A DNA stretch of 64,000 nt from Voacanga thouarsii (taxonomy: Eukaryota > Streptophyta > Magnoliopsida > Gentianales > Apocynaceae). The notes beneath the pieces are model-generated. The model was not told the origin of the DNA and ran no database searches. It worked only from the letters and a program-made list of their open reading frames with translations. A program made the position numbers and the translations under genes. The stretch spans positions 1,657,001 to 1,721,000 of the forward strand of contig JANUWF010001059.1 in NCBI GenBank assembly GCA_026120185.1. Direction: 5' to 3'. This document shows positions 1-11,654 of the stretch, piece after piece (positions within the stretch are counted from its first letter, which is position 1; each line of letters opens with the position of its first letter).

Positions 1-582
1 AATCCTTTATATCCTCTGAACTACTTTCATTTGCTTCACATTATACCTAATATTCATCTTATAGGCAGTCTTATAAGGACTTCAAAGATTGGAAACAAAG
101 TACAACACTTAGCAAATGAAGCACTTTGGAGTTTTCAAGTCAAGGATACTTGCATATTTACTACAAAAAAATTCTATCACTAATACTAAATAGTTATCCA
201 TGTGATTATTTCATTGTTAGGTTATCTAATAAACTTGTTCAAGTAACAAGCATCCACATATTAACTTTGAGTATCACAATCTCAAGGATGTGAGAACTAT
301 TACTTGATCAAATCATGAAGTTTAACACGTGCTAATCTTATCTCATTAATACTATGACTAGAGATAATTTAAGCACAAACACATTCTAGTGCAGTAGGAA
401 CCTTACATCACGATCTTTATTATGATTTCCTTCATACAATATTGTACTTGGGACTTTATCTAATAGTTTTTATGCACATAAACATATGACACAAAGAAAC
501 TGAAAGATAAAGAATGCATTTTATTGATTTAATATGCAGTATACATTGTACAAATTATTACTTCTAGGGCACAATCCTAACA
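1..582 (-). mobile_element. Copia LTR (3' LTR of copy C1), cut by the window edge
   Basis: This is the inner part of a long terminal repeat read on the minus strand. On that strand it opens with TGTTAGGATTGTGCCC (right edge at 582), a common start of plant copia LTRs, and it is directly preceded by a polypurine tract. The same sequence recurs in the LTRs ending at 8113 and 56175 and in a more diverged one ending at 13523. The left part lies outside the window, so neither target-site duplication nor full length can be given. The family is clear from the four-way similarity; the copia assignment comes from the adjacent pol remains. Confidence 0.85.
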
Positions 583-597
583 ATCTCCCGCTTACAT
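583..597 (-). other. Polypurine tract of copia copy C1
   Basis: On the minus strand this reads AAGCGGGAGAT immediately before the LTR start TGTTAGG. This purine run next to the 3' LTR is the plus-strand primer position of copia elements. The equivalent site of the third copy, at 56176-56188, reads ACAAGTGGGAGAT. Confidence 0.75.
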
Positions 598-799
598 TAA
601 ACCTAATCATTTATGTATCTAATACTGAATGACTGAACATGACCATAATGTTTCTTTTGGGATAATGCCTTTGTGGGTGGATCAACTATGTTCTGATCAG
701 TGAGAACTCTTTCTATTTTTACATATTTTCTTTCAATGATTTCTCTAATCAAGTGATAGTGCCTAAGTATATATTTAGATCATTGATGAGGCCATAGTT

Positions 800-1395
800 C
801 CTTTACATGTGTAGTGGCTCCATTGTTATCACAATACAAGGGTATTGGATATCAATGCTAGGTAGCACACCGAGTTTTGTAATGAACTTTTTGATGCAGA
901 CTACCTTTTTAGCTGCTTCGAAAGCCGTGATGTACTCAGCTTTAGTGGTTAAGTTAGTAGTTATCTCTTGTTTGGAACTTTTCCAACAAACTACCCTACC
1001 TCCAAAAGTGAACAGGCATCCTGATTGAGATTTGTAACCTTAGTAGATTGGAAGCTAGAATCAGTATAACCTTTAACTTGCAAGTCACCATCTCTATATA
1101 CCGCGAATACATCCTTAGTTCTTCTTAAATACTTAGGGATATTCTTAACAGCCACCTAATGACCTTCTCTAGGGTCAAATTGGTATCTGCTTGTCAAACT
1201 AAAAGAACAAGATACATCAGACCTAGTATATATCATAGCATACATGATAGAACCAATTGCCGAAGCATATGGTATCTTACTCATATGATCTATTTCATCT
1301 TGTGTCTTAGGACACATAGATTTTGAAAGGCTTACCTTGTGGGTCATGGGCAAGAATCCCTTCTTGGATTGATCTATGCTAAATCTCTTTAGCAT
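800..1395 (-). pseudogene. Copia RT C-terminus and RNase H remains (copy C1)
   Basis: An open stretch at 1395-1156 on the minus strand carries SIDQSKKGFLPMTHKVSLSK, then CPKTQDEIDHMSKIPYASA and IGSIMYAM, the block joining reverse transcriptase to RNase H in copia polyproteins. RNase H proper continues towards position 800 in broken frames. The plus-strand ORF across 807-1028 is an antisense shadow. The unit is part of one minus-strand polyprotein with the RT, integrase, protease and gag remains upstream (higher coordinates). It is non-functional because of stops and frameshifts. Confidence 0.8.
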
Positions 1396-1399
1396 TTTA

Positions 1400-2290
1400 T
1401 CTATGTATGTAAACTATGAAAGACCAAGCAATTTTTTTGATCTATCTCTATAGATTATTATCCTAGAATATGGGTTGATTGTCCAAGGTCTTTCTTGAAG
1501 AACTTCTTTGATAACCAAATGTTGACCGATTATAGAATAGAGACATCATTTCCTATTAGTGATATGTTAACTACATATAGTAATAGGAAAATAATTGTAC
1601 TCCCACTAACCTTCTTGTCTACAAACGAGGTTCATCCATATTTTGTTTTAAACTGAATTATTTAATTATTTCATCAAAATGGATGTTCCAACTCCTAAAA
1701 GTTTGCTTTAGTCCATAAATGGACATTTGCAGCCTGCACACATTAGTATGATCCTTGGATGTGAAACCCTTAGGTTATGCCATGTATACTTCCTTAGTCA
1801 GATTTATATTAAGGAAAGCTATTTCATATCCATTTACCAAATCTCATAATCATAATGAGTGGCAAGTGCTAAGGGTATCGTAATGGATATCAACATTGCT
1901 ACTTGTGAAAAAATTTTGTTATATTCAATACCTTGTTTCTGATGGTAATCTTTTGCAATCAATTGCACCTTATAGGTAATCACTTTACCATGTCCGTATT
2001 CTTCTTGAAAACCTATTTGCACCTTTCGAGTTTTATCCTTTTAGGTGGATCAACCAAAGTCCAAACTCTGTTGTCATACATGGAATCCATTTCTAACTTC
2101 ATGGCTACAAGCCATTTGTCAAATTCTGAACTATTTAGGACATATTTGTAAGTGGTACGCTCATCTTCTTCTATGAGCGATACGTCGTTGTGGTCAGTGA
2201 TGAGAAATCCATATCTCTCAAGTGCCACATATATCCTACTTGACCTATGAAGTTATTGTGTATTAGATAGTTCATCTATTTTATTAATAA
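1400..2290 (-). pseudogene. Copia reverse transcriptase remains (copy C1)
   Basis: Two overlapping minus-strand fragments (2228-2013 and 2022-1834) carry the N-terminal RT block: EFDKWLVAMKLEMDSMYDNR, VWTLVDPP, then YKVQLIAKDYHQKQGIEYNK and SQVAML...THYDYEIW. They lie in different frames, so a frameshift separates them. Further on, the catalytic box that should read Y-V-D-D reads Y-V-V-N at 1566-1577, so both catalytic aspartates are lost. The element copied itself through an RNA intermediate; this copy could not encode active RT. Confidence 0.85.
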
Positions 2291-2299
2291 ATTCAGGAT

Positions 2300-3300
2300 C
2301 AATTGGTTGATCATTGTTTGTTTGAGCTTCTTAAACTTCACTAAGTTCAATTTTACTCCCACTATCTCCCTTAAGTACGAATTCCTTTTATAGGAAAACA
2401 ACATACCTTGAAACAAACACCTTGTTTTCAATAGGGAGATAGAAATAATATCTATCAGATTCTATTAGATATCTTACAAACAAACACTTATCAGACTTAT
2501 TCTCTAATTTGTCTGACTTTGTCCTTTTCACATAAGCAGGACATCCCCAAATTCTCATGTGAGTTAGCTTTGGTCTTTTACCATAAAATAGCTCAAATAG
2601 GGTTGTGTCAATTGTTTTTTATGGAACTCTATTCAGAATATAAATAGAAGTCTCCAGTGTATATCCCCAAAATAATTTTGGTAGATCAGCAAAAGCCATC
2701 ATGGATCAAACCATATATAATAAAGTTTCATTTCTTCTTTCAAATACACCATTATACTGAGATGTATGTGGTGGAGTCTATTGAAATAATATCCCATTAT
2801 CTCTAAGATAACTTAGACACTCTTGGTTTAAGTATTCACGTCATCGATTGAGCAGATCTTAGAGTTTCAATACTCTTACCAGGTTCTTTCTCTACTTCAT
2901 TTCTGAATTCTTTAAACTTTTCAAAGGCTTTAGATTTTTATTTCATTAAACACAAATACCCAAATCAAGAATAATCATCGATGAAGGTTATAAAGTATTG
3001 ATAAACCCCTCTTGCTTACAATGTCATTGGTCCACATACATTAGTATGTATTAGTTCTAATAATTGCTTAGCCCTTTTCCCTTTCTTAGAAAAAGAGGTT
3101 TTTAGTCATTTTTCTTAGTAAGTAAGTTTCACAAGTCTCATATGATTCAAAATCAAATGTGAATTTATATGATTCTCATTTATATGGCCTAAACGACAAC
3201 ACCATAAGTAAGATGGATTTATGTTATATTTTCTTGGCCTTTTATTGTTTATATTGAGAACTTGATTTACTATTCCTAAAACATATAAACCTTTCATCAA
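2300..3300 (-). pseudogene. Copia integrase remains (copy C1)
   Basis: On the minus strand, 3300-3115 holds the pre-integrase domain with LWCCRLGHINENHI. The core follows with FITFIDDYS, which includes the first catalytic Asp, near 2980. The region where the second catalytic Asp is expected is scrambled (RSAQSMT). The third motif, NGVFERRNETLLYMV with the catalytic Glu, lies near 2730. Frameshifts and stops interrupt it throughout. Domain order protease-integrase-RT-RNase H is copia-type. Confidence 0.8.
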
Positions 3301-3326
3301 AGTTGCAGTACCATAATGGATATCAT

Positions 3327-3800
3327 TTAATGAAAAGAACTACTTTTATTCTTAGAATTTAAATGAAATCCAAGCAAATCTTGAAAAGCAACTGAGATAA
3401 TGTTTTTCAGTAAAACTAGTACATAGTAACAGTTTTCTAGTTCTAGAATTAATCTAAAAGGCAAGTGTTTATGATAAGTCCCAAAAATAAGTGCAACAAC
3501 ATTTGCTTCATTTGTTGTACGAAGGTCTGCATCACATTTCTCCAACTTCCTACTGCTCTTTAGTTCTTGTAAATTATTGTACAAATGAGACTCCATCTAG
3601 TATCCAATACCCATATCTCATTATAAAAGGCATTATTGATCTCAATCATAAACATACTAGGAGTAGAAGTAGAAGTAGAAGTGCTTGCAAGCTTCTCCAT
3701 CTCCTTCTTTTCTTTAACAGTGTCTAAGTAGCTTTTACAGTTGTGCCTCCAATGGCCCATTTTCGCACAATGATGACATAGACCTTTGGTAGCGGTCTTT
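3327..3800 (-). pseudogene. Copia gag zinc knuckle and protease remains (copy C1)
   Basis: MGHWRHNCKSYL at about 3760 on the minus strand is the second half of a CCHC zinc knuckle. It is followed by a Ser/Thr repeat and IEINNAFYNEIWVLDTRW, the copia protease box in which the catalytic D-T-G is altered to D-T-R. The fragment 3596-3327 continues with LQELKSSRKLEKCDADLRTT and LENCYYV...NIISV, typical of the end of this protease. The run STSTSTST comes from an AGT/ACT-like trinucleotide stretch at 3655-3685. Confidence 0.8.
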
Positions 3801-4498
3801 TTTTCTTCACACCACCATTAGGTTTTGTTAGATTCTTCTTCTTCCTTTTAGAAACATTTTCTTCTTAGAAGAAGAATTAACGAATAGGACTATATTATTT
3901 TCTTTCTACATACAAGACTCTACAATCTTAAGAAGGTTGATCAACTGAGGTATAGTAGTCTCAATCTTATTCATCTTGTAGTACACCACAAATTGTGAAA
4001 AACTAGTTGGCAAAGATTAATGAATTAAGTCTATATTTAATTCGTGATCTATAGTGATCCCAAGTGATCCAAGCTTCTCCATTAACCCCAGCATCTTAAG
4101 TCCATGAATGGCCACTGAAGTGCCTTGTATCATCATAGAATAGAATTAGTGGTTAGAGATCTCATATCTCTCTATCCTTACTTGCCTATCAAAAAGCTCT
4201 TTTAGATGGAAGATAATAGTATGAGCATCCATATGCTCATGTTGTTTTTGAAGCTTAGTGGTCATTGATGCCAGCATGATACAAGATGTTGTGTCACTGT
4301 CCTTATTATGCTTCTTGTTGCATTCATGCTCTTCAACAACAGCATCATCAACTGGTGGTTGTAGAATTAGAGCATCTAACACGTAGAGCAACCTTCCGAT
4401 TTGAGACCGATTCTCAAATTTCTATATCAGACCAAGAAGTTTGATTTGGTAAGCTTATTTGTTTCCAAAATGCTTTGTAAGTACAAATTCATTGTCAT
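3800..4498 (-). pseudogene. Copia gag remains (copy C1)
   Basis: The probable gag start is the minus-strand ATG at 4498, giving MTMNLYLQSILETNKLTKSN and then a stop. After a frame change come MLYVLDALILQPPVDDA, MLASMTTKLQKQHE and HTIIFHLKELFDRQVRIERY (4391-4146), the helical capsid-like gag block of copia elements. Several stops and at least one frameshift break it. Confidence 0.75.
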
Positions 4499-6050
4499 GA
4501 TGCAAATGACCTAGATGAAAGATAAAAGACATTAGACTATGTATATACACTTGAAATGCATTTAATTGGGTCTTTAAATAAATGCGTAATTAAACCACTA
4601 TTTTTTTTTAAATCAATAGCCCCCACTATTGACTCGGGAAAGCCAGTTGGAAGCTTTCCCAGTTGACCGGTATCCAAATTCTTTAAGAATAACCTTAGGT
4701 ATGCCCAACAAAATACTCTTAATTTCAATGGTAGGCATCCAATACCAATTATATCAAATGTAACTACCAGATCGTTAAGTGATTAACGTATTTTAATCTT
4801 AAAGCACTTAGAGCTACCCCAACTTAGCCTCTAATATTTTTTATGCTTGGATATGCCCAATCGGGATAAAGATATTAGTTAAATCCAACCCATTAATTCG
4901 AAATCATATTCTAGAGCTTGATCATGCTCGATGTTGAGTAAGTTTGGGTATGGCCAACAACCTAATCAAGAAAAAGAACTCTCGTTCTTGCTATATTAAT
5001 AGAAGACTTTAGATTTAATATTGTTTGTGGCATTTTAATTATTTATTAGCAGTCTCATCATTTGGTATGCAAAATATCAACACTTTGACATAATTATAAT
5101 AGACTCGATTACATGGCTTGATTATGGGCTTCACTAAATTAATTTCCTTGAGCCAAGTAGGAAATTAATTATGGTCAAATATATGTGTATATGTATGTTT
5201 TGAGAAGAAAGTCTTACTATCTTCTTGCTTTGTACTTGATCGCCATCTCCACAATTGTGTAAAATAATTTCTAATCATATCTAACCTATGTAATCTAATT
5301 ATATAAATTCTTAATGAGGAAACCTCGAGTGACATTCGAGAGAATTTAGATGGGAAGAGAAATTACAAGAGAATTATAAAGAAATGGAGGACACGCAGGC
5401 CCTATTTATTCAAAACTAAGCGATAAAATGCATGACACCATTTAAATTAATCAAATTAATTTGGTCTAAGTCCATAACCAAGCCAACATGCCAATATCAT
5501 GTTTAAAACACATTAAGCAAAAATAAATATACATCAAATATTAAATTCCAAAATCATTATTTTGGAAATTAAATTATTTAGTCCCAAAATCAAATTTTGG
5601 GAAGAATCTTGGGGCCCTTTTGGAAGAAAATATTTCAATGGGTCCTACAGGAATTAATTGGGAAAATGGCAGTCAAAGAGCATAAAAACAAAACTGGAAT
5701 TTTTTTTAATATATATATCAAAAGAAACTTGCCGAGCCTATGCTATAACCGTGTGTGGCTATACTCTAGCCGCACACGGCTTGTGCATAGCCGTGCGCGG
5801 CTTCTTCCTAATTTCTACCAGCTTGAACAATATCAAGCTGGTTTCTTCTATAAAACCTATGGTTTTTTCTAGAACACCTGATTTTTTTTTTAAAAAATAA
5901 AACCAAAATTTTCTAGTTCATCTTCTTCAGCAGATTTCAAAATCCTACAACTACTGATTATGGAGTACTTAATTTTGTATGTTTCGGAGGACAATTTCTC
6001 AAATAAACCAAACAATTCCATTCAATTAGAGATTTCAAAACTTCATTAAA
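4499..6050 (-). mobile_element. Copia C1 leader and unresolved LTR-like sequence
   Basis: No gene is visible. The + strand bases at 4734-4748 (ATCCAATACCAAT) resemble a decayed reverse complement of the iMet primer site, where the C1 primer site should be. Around 5396-5410 the minus strand has a TATA-like AATAAATAGG. 5741-5806 holds repeated GC-rich words (GCCGCACACGGC, GCCGTGCGCGGC). Whether this is the downstream part of the same long LTR or a separate insertion cannot be decided by eye, because the copy at 54331-56175 lacks a recognisable equivalent. Confidence 0.4.
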
Positions 6051-8113
6051 TATAATTTAAGAAATCATGCAAAACAAAACACTGAAACCTTAAAACTTTT
6101 CTGGTCTGTTCAAGAGTTTTCGATAAAATAAAATTTTAGAAGAACCAGTACTATCAACACGAAAGTTTCATAGCAAATTATTGTAACCAATTATAATAAT
6201 TTTGCACATAGAAACCCACTGACAACAACTTTTTTTCAGAACCCAAAAACCATAGAACAATTTTATAGATCCACGCACATTCATAAAACAGTTTTCTCGA
6301 CATATACACTTTAAACACAAACGATTTGTCTCTGGTACTACTGTTAGAATTCCATCATGCAAGACAGTTCTATAAAGTAGAAATTAAACAGGAATTCTAT
6401 GCCATGGATCACTTGTATGTTATTTAAAGTTATTAATCAGATAAGGATGAAGATGTTTACCTCAAGAAGTTATTTGTAGAGAATTCAAAAATTTTCCCTC
6501 TTGGCTTTCAATTCAGGACAAGGATCAGAGACTCCACATTCCCACCAAACCACCAAATCTCAAGCATAGAGATTTCTCAAATAGAAATCTGCATGAGGTT
6601 TGCTACACAAAAGACAGATCAAATTGTGCTAGCAATTTTGGACAAAATAAGAGTATTTTGTGAAGAAAAAGATAACAAGAAAGCTTCTGTGAATTTTTGG
6701 AAAAATCACCAGCCAAAGATTCGAAAACATATATCTTTATATGCATGTTCTCTATGTTTATTTCCTAATCTTACAAGGAAATGAATGCAAAATCCAATTT
6801 CCTTTTTCTTGTAATTATGGGCTTTGGATTCATAAATTGCAATCTAGCCCATGAAATTAAAACTACGTTATAATTTTGAGCCCAAGACTTTTATATAATT
6901 GCAATCTAATCCAACTAATTATAACACATTACAATTGGCCCATGATATTTATTTCTTCTCACAAAATAGCTCCATAATATTGTCATATAATATCTTGAGA
7001 GCAAATTATGATATTATGTGTGACCCATTAGGTTTTCTAGTCAATTGGTAGCTGATACGAATTAATTCTATCATAACATAATTAATAATTCTTTTAAGAA
7101 TAAAAATTAATTTATTAACTCTAATTAGGATTAAATTTATTAATTCTCTAATTAATAAATCCATATTTAGCATATCATAAGCAGTATCTAGCAATATATC
7201 ATGACCACCCGAAAGTCCAAAAAGTCAAGTAACTTGACATGAACCTTTCAATTGCAAAACTTCATTGCAATAGACTCCTTTCACCAAACAATATCTCATT
7301 CTATTTTGTGTATGGAATTAGTGCCAACTCTCTCCAAAATATTAATTAATTTTGGCCTGAATATTTTACTACTGATTTCCGGAATCCATTACTCATCATG
7401 AGTATCAAATGGAACTTTTTCTAATACATAGTCACCTTGGCCAAGGATTTCTTGAGTAATAATTCCTACAAGTAGCCATGAGATATTCGCTCCTACTATT
7501 AGGAGTGGTGATTCCTTTATTGACCCTCTGAACTACTTTCGTTTACTTCACATTATACCTAATATCCATTCCAAAATGGTCATGTAAGGACTCTAAAGAT
7601 TGGAATTAAAATACAACGCTTAGCAATCGAATTACCTTGGATTTCTCATGTCTAAAGATAGTTGTACATTTGCTACAAGGAGATACTATCACTAGCATTA
7701 AATAGTTATCTATGTGATTATCTCATAGTTAGGTTGTCCAATGAACTTGTTCAAGTAACATGCATCAACATCTTAATTTTGAGTATCACAATACTCACAG
7801 ATGTGAGAATCACCGCTTGATCAAATCATGCAGTTTAATACGTGCTAATTTTATCGTATTAATGATATCCTATTGCATTAATACTATGACTAGAGATAAT
7901 TTAAGTACAAACACATCCCGGTATAGTAAGAACATCACATTACGATCTCTATCATGATTTCTTTAACACGGTGTTGTACCTGGACTTTGTCTAATAGTTT
8001 TTCTACACATAAACATATGACACAAAAAAATGAAAAGATAAAGAATGTATTTTATTAATTTAATGTGCAATATACATTGTATAAATGATTACTTCTAGGG
8101 CACAATCCTAACA
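6050..8113 (-). mobile_element. Copia LTR shared by copies C1 and C2
   Basis: The right edge ends at 8113 with the complement of the LTR start TGTTAGGATTGTG. From about 6400 rightwards it matches the LTR at 54331-56175, including the segment with two AATTAATAAATC-like units and GACCACCC. The left limit near 6050 is approximate. To its left lies the gag end of copy C1, where C1's 5' LTR belongs. To its right lies C2 RNase H, where C2's 3' LTR belongs. So one LTR serves both. Confidence 0.75.
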
Positions 8114-9903
8114 ATTGGTATCTACTCGTCAAACTAAGAATACAAGATATATTGGGCCTAGTACAAATCATAGCATATATGATAGATTTAATTACCAAAG
8201 TTTATGGTATTATGCTCAGGTGATCTATTTCAACTTGTACTTGAGGACATATAGATTTAAAAAGGCTAATCTTATGGGTCATGGGTATGAAACCCCTTTT
8301 GGATTGATCGATGCTAAACCCCTTTAGCACTTTATCTATGTATGTAGATTGTGAAAGATGGAGCAACCTCTTTGATCTATCTCAGTAGATTATTATCCCA
8401 ATGATATAGGTTGCTTCTTGAATCTTTCATGGAGAATTTCTTTCATATCCAAATCTCGACTGATTGAAGAGTAGAGATATCATTTCTTATTAGCAACATG
8501 TCATCTACATATAATAATAGAAAAATAGTTGCACTCCTACTAACCTTCATGTATACACAAGGTTCATCAATGTTTTGTATGAAACTAAATTTCTTAATTG
8601 TTTCATCAAAATAGATATTCTAACTCCTAAAAGCTTGCTTTAGTCTATAAATAGGATTTTGTAACTTGCATACTTTAGTATGATCCTTGGATGTAAAACC
8701 CTCAGGTTGTATCTTGTACACTTTCTTAGTCAAATTTCAATTAAGGAAAGCTATTTTCACATTCTTTTACCAAATCTCATAGTTATAATGAGCAGCAAGT
8801 GCTAGGAGTATTCTAATAGATTGCAATGCCATTGGTGAAAAGGTCATATCATAGTCAATACCTTGTTGTTGACAATAACTTTTTACAACTAGTCTTGCCT
8901 TATAGCTAATAACTTTACCATCTACATTAGTTTTCTTCTTGAAAACCTATTTGCACCCTATGGGTTTTATCCCTTCGGGTAAATCAACTAAAGTTCAAAC
9001 TTAGTTGTTATACATAGAATACATTTCTAACTTTATGGATTCAAGACATTTGTCAAAATCTAAATTTTTCAGAACTTCTTTGTAAGTAGTAGGCTCGTCT
9101 TCTTCTATGAGCAATACGTCATCATGGCCACTAATAAGAAATCCATGTCTCTTAACTGCCACACGTATCCTACTTAACCTATGAGGCTCATGTATATAAG
9201 AATGTTCATCTATTTTGTTAATAGACTAGAGATCATTCAGTTGATCATTGTTTGTTTGTTTTTCTTGAACTTTACTAAGTTCAATTTTACTTTCACTATC
9301 TCCTTTAAGCAAGAATTCCTTTGCTCAGAAGATATCATGCTTTAAAATAAACACTTTGTTTTCTAAAAGGAGATAGAAATAATATTCATGTGACTCTTTT
9401 GAATATCCAACAAACAAATACTTATCAGGCTTATTTCCGAGTTTGTCTAATTTTGTCCTTTTGACATATGTAGGACATCCCTAAATTCTCAAGTGAGATA
9501 ATTTTGGTTTCTTGCAAAAAATAATAATAATAATAACAACTCATAAAGGGTGGTATTAACTATTTTTTATGGAACTCTGTTTAAAATATAAACAACAGTT
9601 TCCAATACATATCCCAAAAGTATTTGGGTAATTCTACAAAAGTCATCATAGTTCGAACCATATTTAATAGAATTTGTTTCCTTCTTTCGGATACACCATT
9701 ATACTGAGATGTATGCGGAGGAGTTCAGTGAGATAATATTCAATTTTCTTTAAGATAACTTTGAAACTCTTGATTTAAGTTTTCATCTTCTCGATCAGAT
9801 ATTTGAGTTTAAATACTTTTACCAAACTATTTCTCTATTTCATTTCTGAATTCTTTGAACCCATCAAATACTTTAGATCTTACAATTTATTAGTCCACAT
9901 ACA
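8114..9903 (-). pseudogene. Copia copy C2: RNase H, RT and integrase remains
   Basis: Minus-strand homology to copy C1 starts inside RNase H right against the LTR and runs through RT into integrase. The RT catalytic box is readable at 8500-8511 as Y-V-D-D followed by MLLI, so unlike C1 it keeps both aspartates, but stops and frameshifts abound. The polypurine tract and the RNase H end are deleted: C2 begins at the position equivalent to 1177 of C1. At the other end it breaks off near 9903 in integrase and joins another LTR. Confidence 0.75.
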
Positions 9904-10066
9904 TCAATTTAAAATGAAATCTATGCTAAGAAGCCACTTATATGCAATTAAATGAGCTAAATGAGAGAAGAAATTTTATGTTACCTGAAAAATGAAACTT
10001 TTAAAAATTTTCTTCTTGCAAATTCCTCTAGAAATTGTCCAAGCCACGAACCACTAAATTCCAAGT
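9904..10066 (-). mobile_element. Copia LTR, left part (5' LTR remnant of C2)
   Basis: This resembles 54375-54540 of the third copy's LTR: a TTACCT element, then TTTTAAAAATTTTCTTC and CCAAGC-type blocks. It is interrupted at 10067 by a Tat-like LTR and appears to resume at 11655. Confidence 0.55.
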
Positions 10067-11649
10067 TGATAAGGGTTAGATTAGTCATATTTTTCCTAGT
10101 TATTTTAGGTTCATTTGTGATACATTTTGTTCAATAACTAGTCATATTCCATCATATTTGAGATTTTACCCTTGAAAAGGTATTTTGTTCTTTATTTCAG
10201 ATTTTTAGGGTAAAACGAAACAAAAACGTCGCAAAATAGAGCAGAGGCGGCGCTAGCTAGGACCCTAGAACCGGCGCCGGCCATGCACTGTTGAAACGAA
10301 CTTCGAAGTGATGGAAAAATTATTGAAACAAAACATAGCAGAACTAAGGCGGCGCCGGCTGTGAAACTGGAACCGGCGCCGGCTACATTCTAGAACACAT
10401 TGTGCAAAATTCAGAGAAAAATCAGCGAATGAGTGGAGGAACAGAACACAACCGACGCTGGCTCTGAGAGCTAAGGTGGCGCAAGTTGTACCCTGAAGCT
10501 AAGGCGGTGCAGTGATTTTTCTACGTGGTTTTGGTAATCTGAGGAGTTTTAGTATCTTCCAACTTCTACTCAACCAAGAACTTTGTACCTACAAGTTTAG
10601 GCACTTCCTAAGCCTATAGATAGGTGACAAACATTAGGGAAAAATGGGAGAATTCATTGATCATCATAGAAAATTACTCAATCAAAGGAGGAATTCTTCA
10701 AGTTCAAGGAGGGTTGTGCAAGAAAGTCTTCAAAGGAAGAAGAAGGAGGCTTGTCTATGAGTGCTTTCTTTTACTTTGTTTTCTTTTTCTTGACAATGAT
10801 ATGTTAATTATTTTATTGTAATTCAATATTGTTTAGATATTCATGATTTCTAGAGTTGTCTGATGTTTTGATTAATTGGCTATTATTCTTGGTATTCAAT
10901 TACTTGTGCTTATTATGAGATTAGTTGGTTAGTTCTATCCATTGACTTGCTGGACCAAAGGGGGTTGATGGTAGTTCAATTTATTAATATCATATTTTGT
11001 TGGCTATTGACTTACTGGACCAAAGGGGGTTGATTGCTTAGAACTAGTAATTGAAGGTTAATTGATGTCTTCCGAGACCAAGGGTTCATTGATTAATTTC
11101 ATGCTTTGAATTTTTCGAGATCAAGGGAATTTAATTAATGATTGTGTTTAATGCATCTTTTGGATGAATTGGTTGATGTGGACCAAGTGATTCTAATTTA
11201 TCTAGAAGATAGTGATTTCATGGATTGACCATCGAAGTGAATCTACTTTAATCCTTCATGATGCCAAGGGAATAATTAGTTATGATAAAGGTTGGATACT
11301 TCAAGATTATGTTTGTCTAACTAATGGCTTGAGTTACATAAACCTACATCCTTGACATGTACATATTTTTATTTTATTTTATTATTTTATTTTTTTTCAC
11401 TTTATTTAGTCGGTTAAATAATGAAAGAAAGGGAATTAGTGTCTACTTATTCTTGGAGGATCGACACTCATTTGAACCCTATGCTCAGTTAATGATGAGT
11501 ACGCTTGCTCATGTGTGTGATTTGGGGTTAATGTTTTAATATAAACTTGATTGGGAATGTGCTTAGTTTTTGTATGATTTTTATGCCCAAGTTCAAACAC
11601 ATCACAAGTATACAAAATTTTCCAATAGTATCCATACAAAGAAAGTAGT
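10067..11649 (+). mobile_element. Tat-like Ty3 LTR inserted in the copia LTR
   Basis: It starts TGATAAGGGTTAG and matches the LTR at 16086 along a TTTTCCTAGTTATTT...AATAACTAGTC block and the motif CTTGTCTATGAGT (10750). It contains three near-identical GC-rich words (GGCGCCGGC) at about 10270-10385. CAAGT flanks it at 10062-10066 and 11650-11654, a possible target duplication, but the right end lacks the usual CA. No polyprotein is attached, so it is either a solo LTR or an LTR whose internal part was lost. Confidence 0.6.
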
Positions 11650-11654
11650 CAAGT

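Noticed and set aside
807..1028. 73-residue plus-strand ORF
   Set aside because: It is the antisense of copia RNase H in copy C1; the same shadow appears at 56423-56629 in copy C3.
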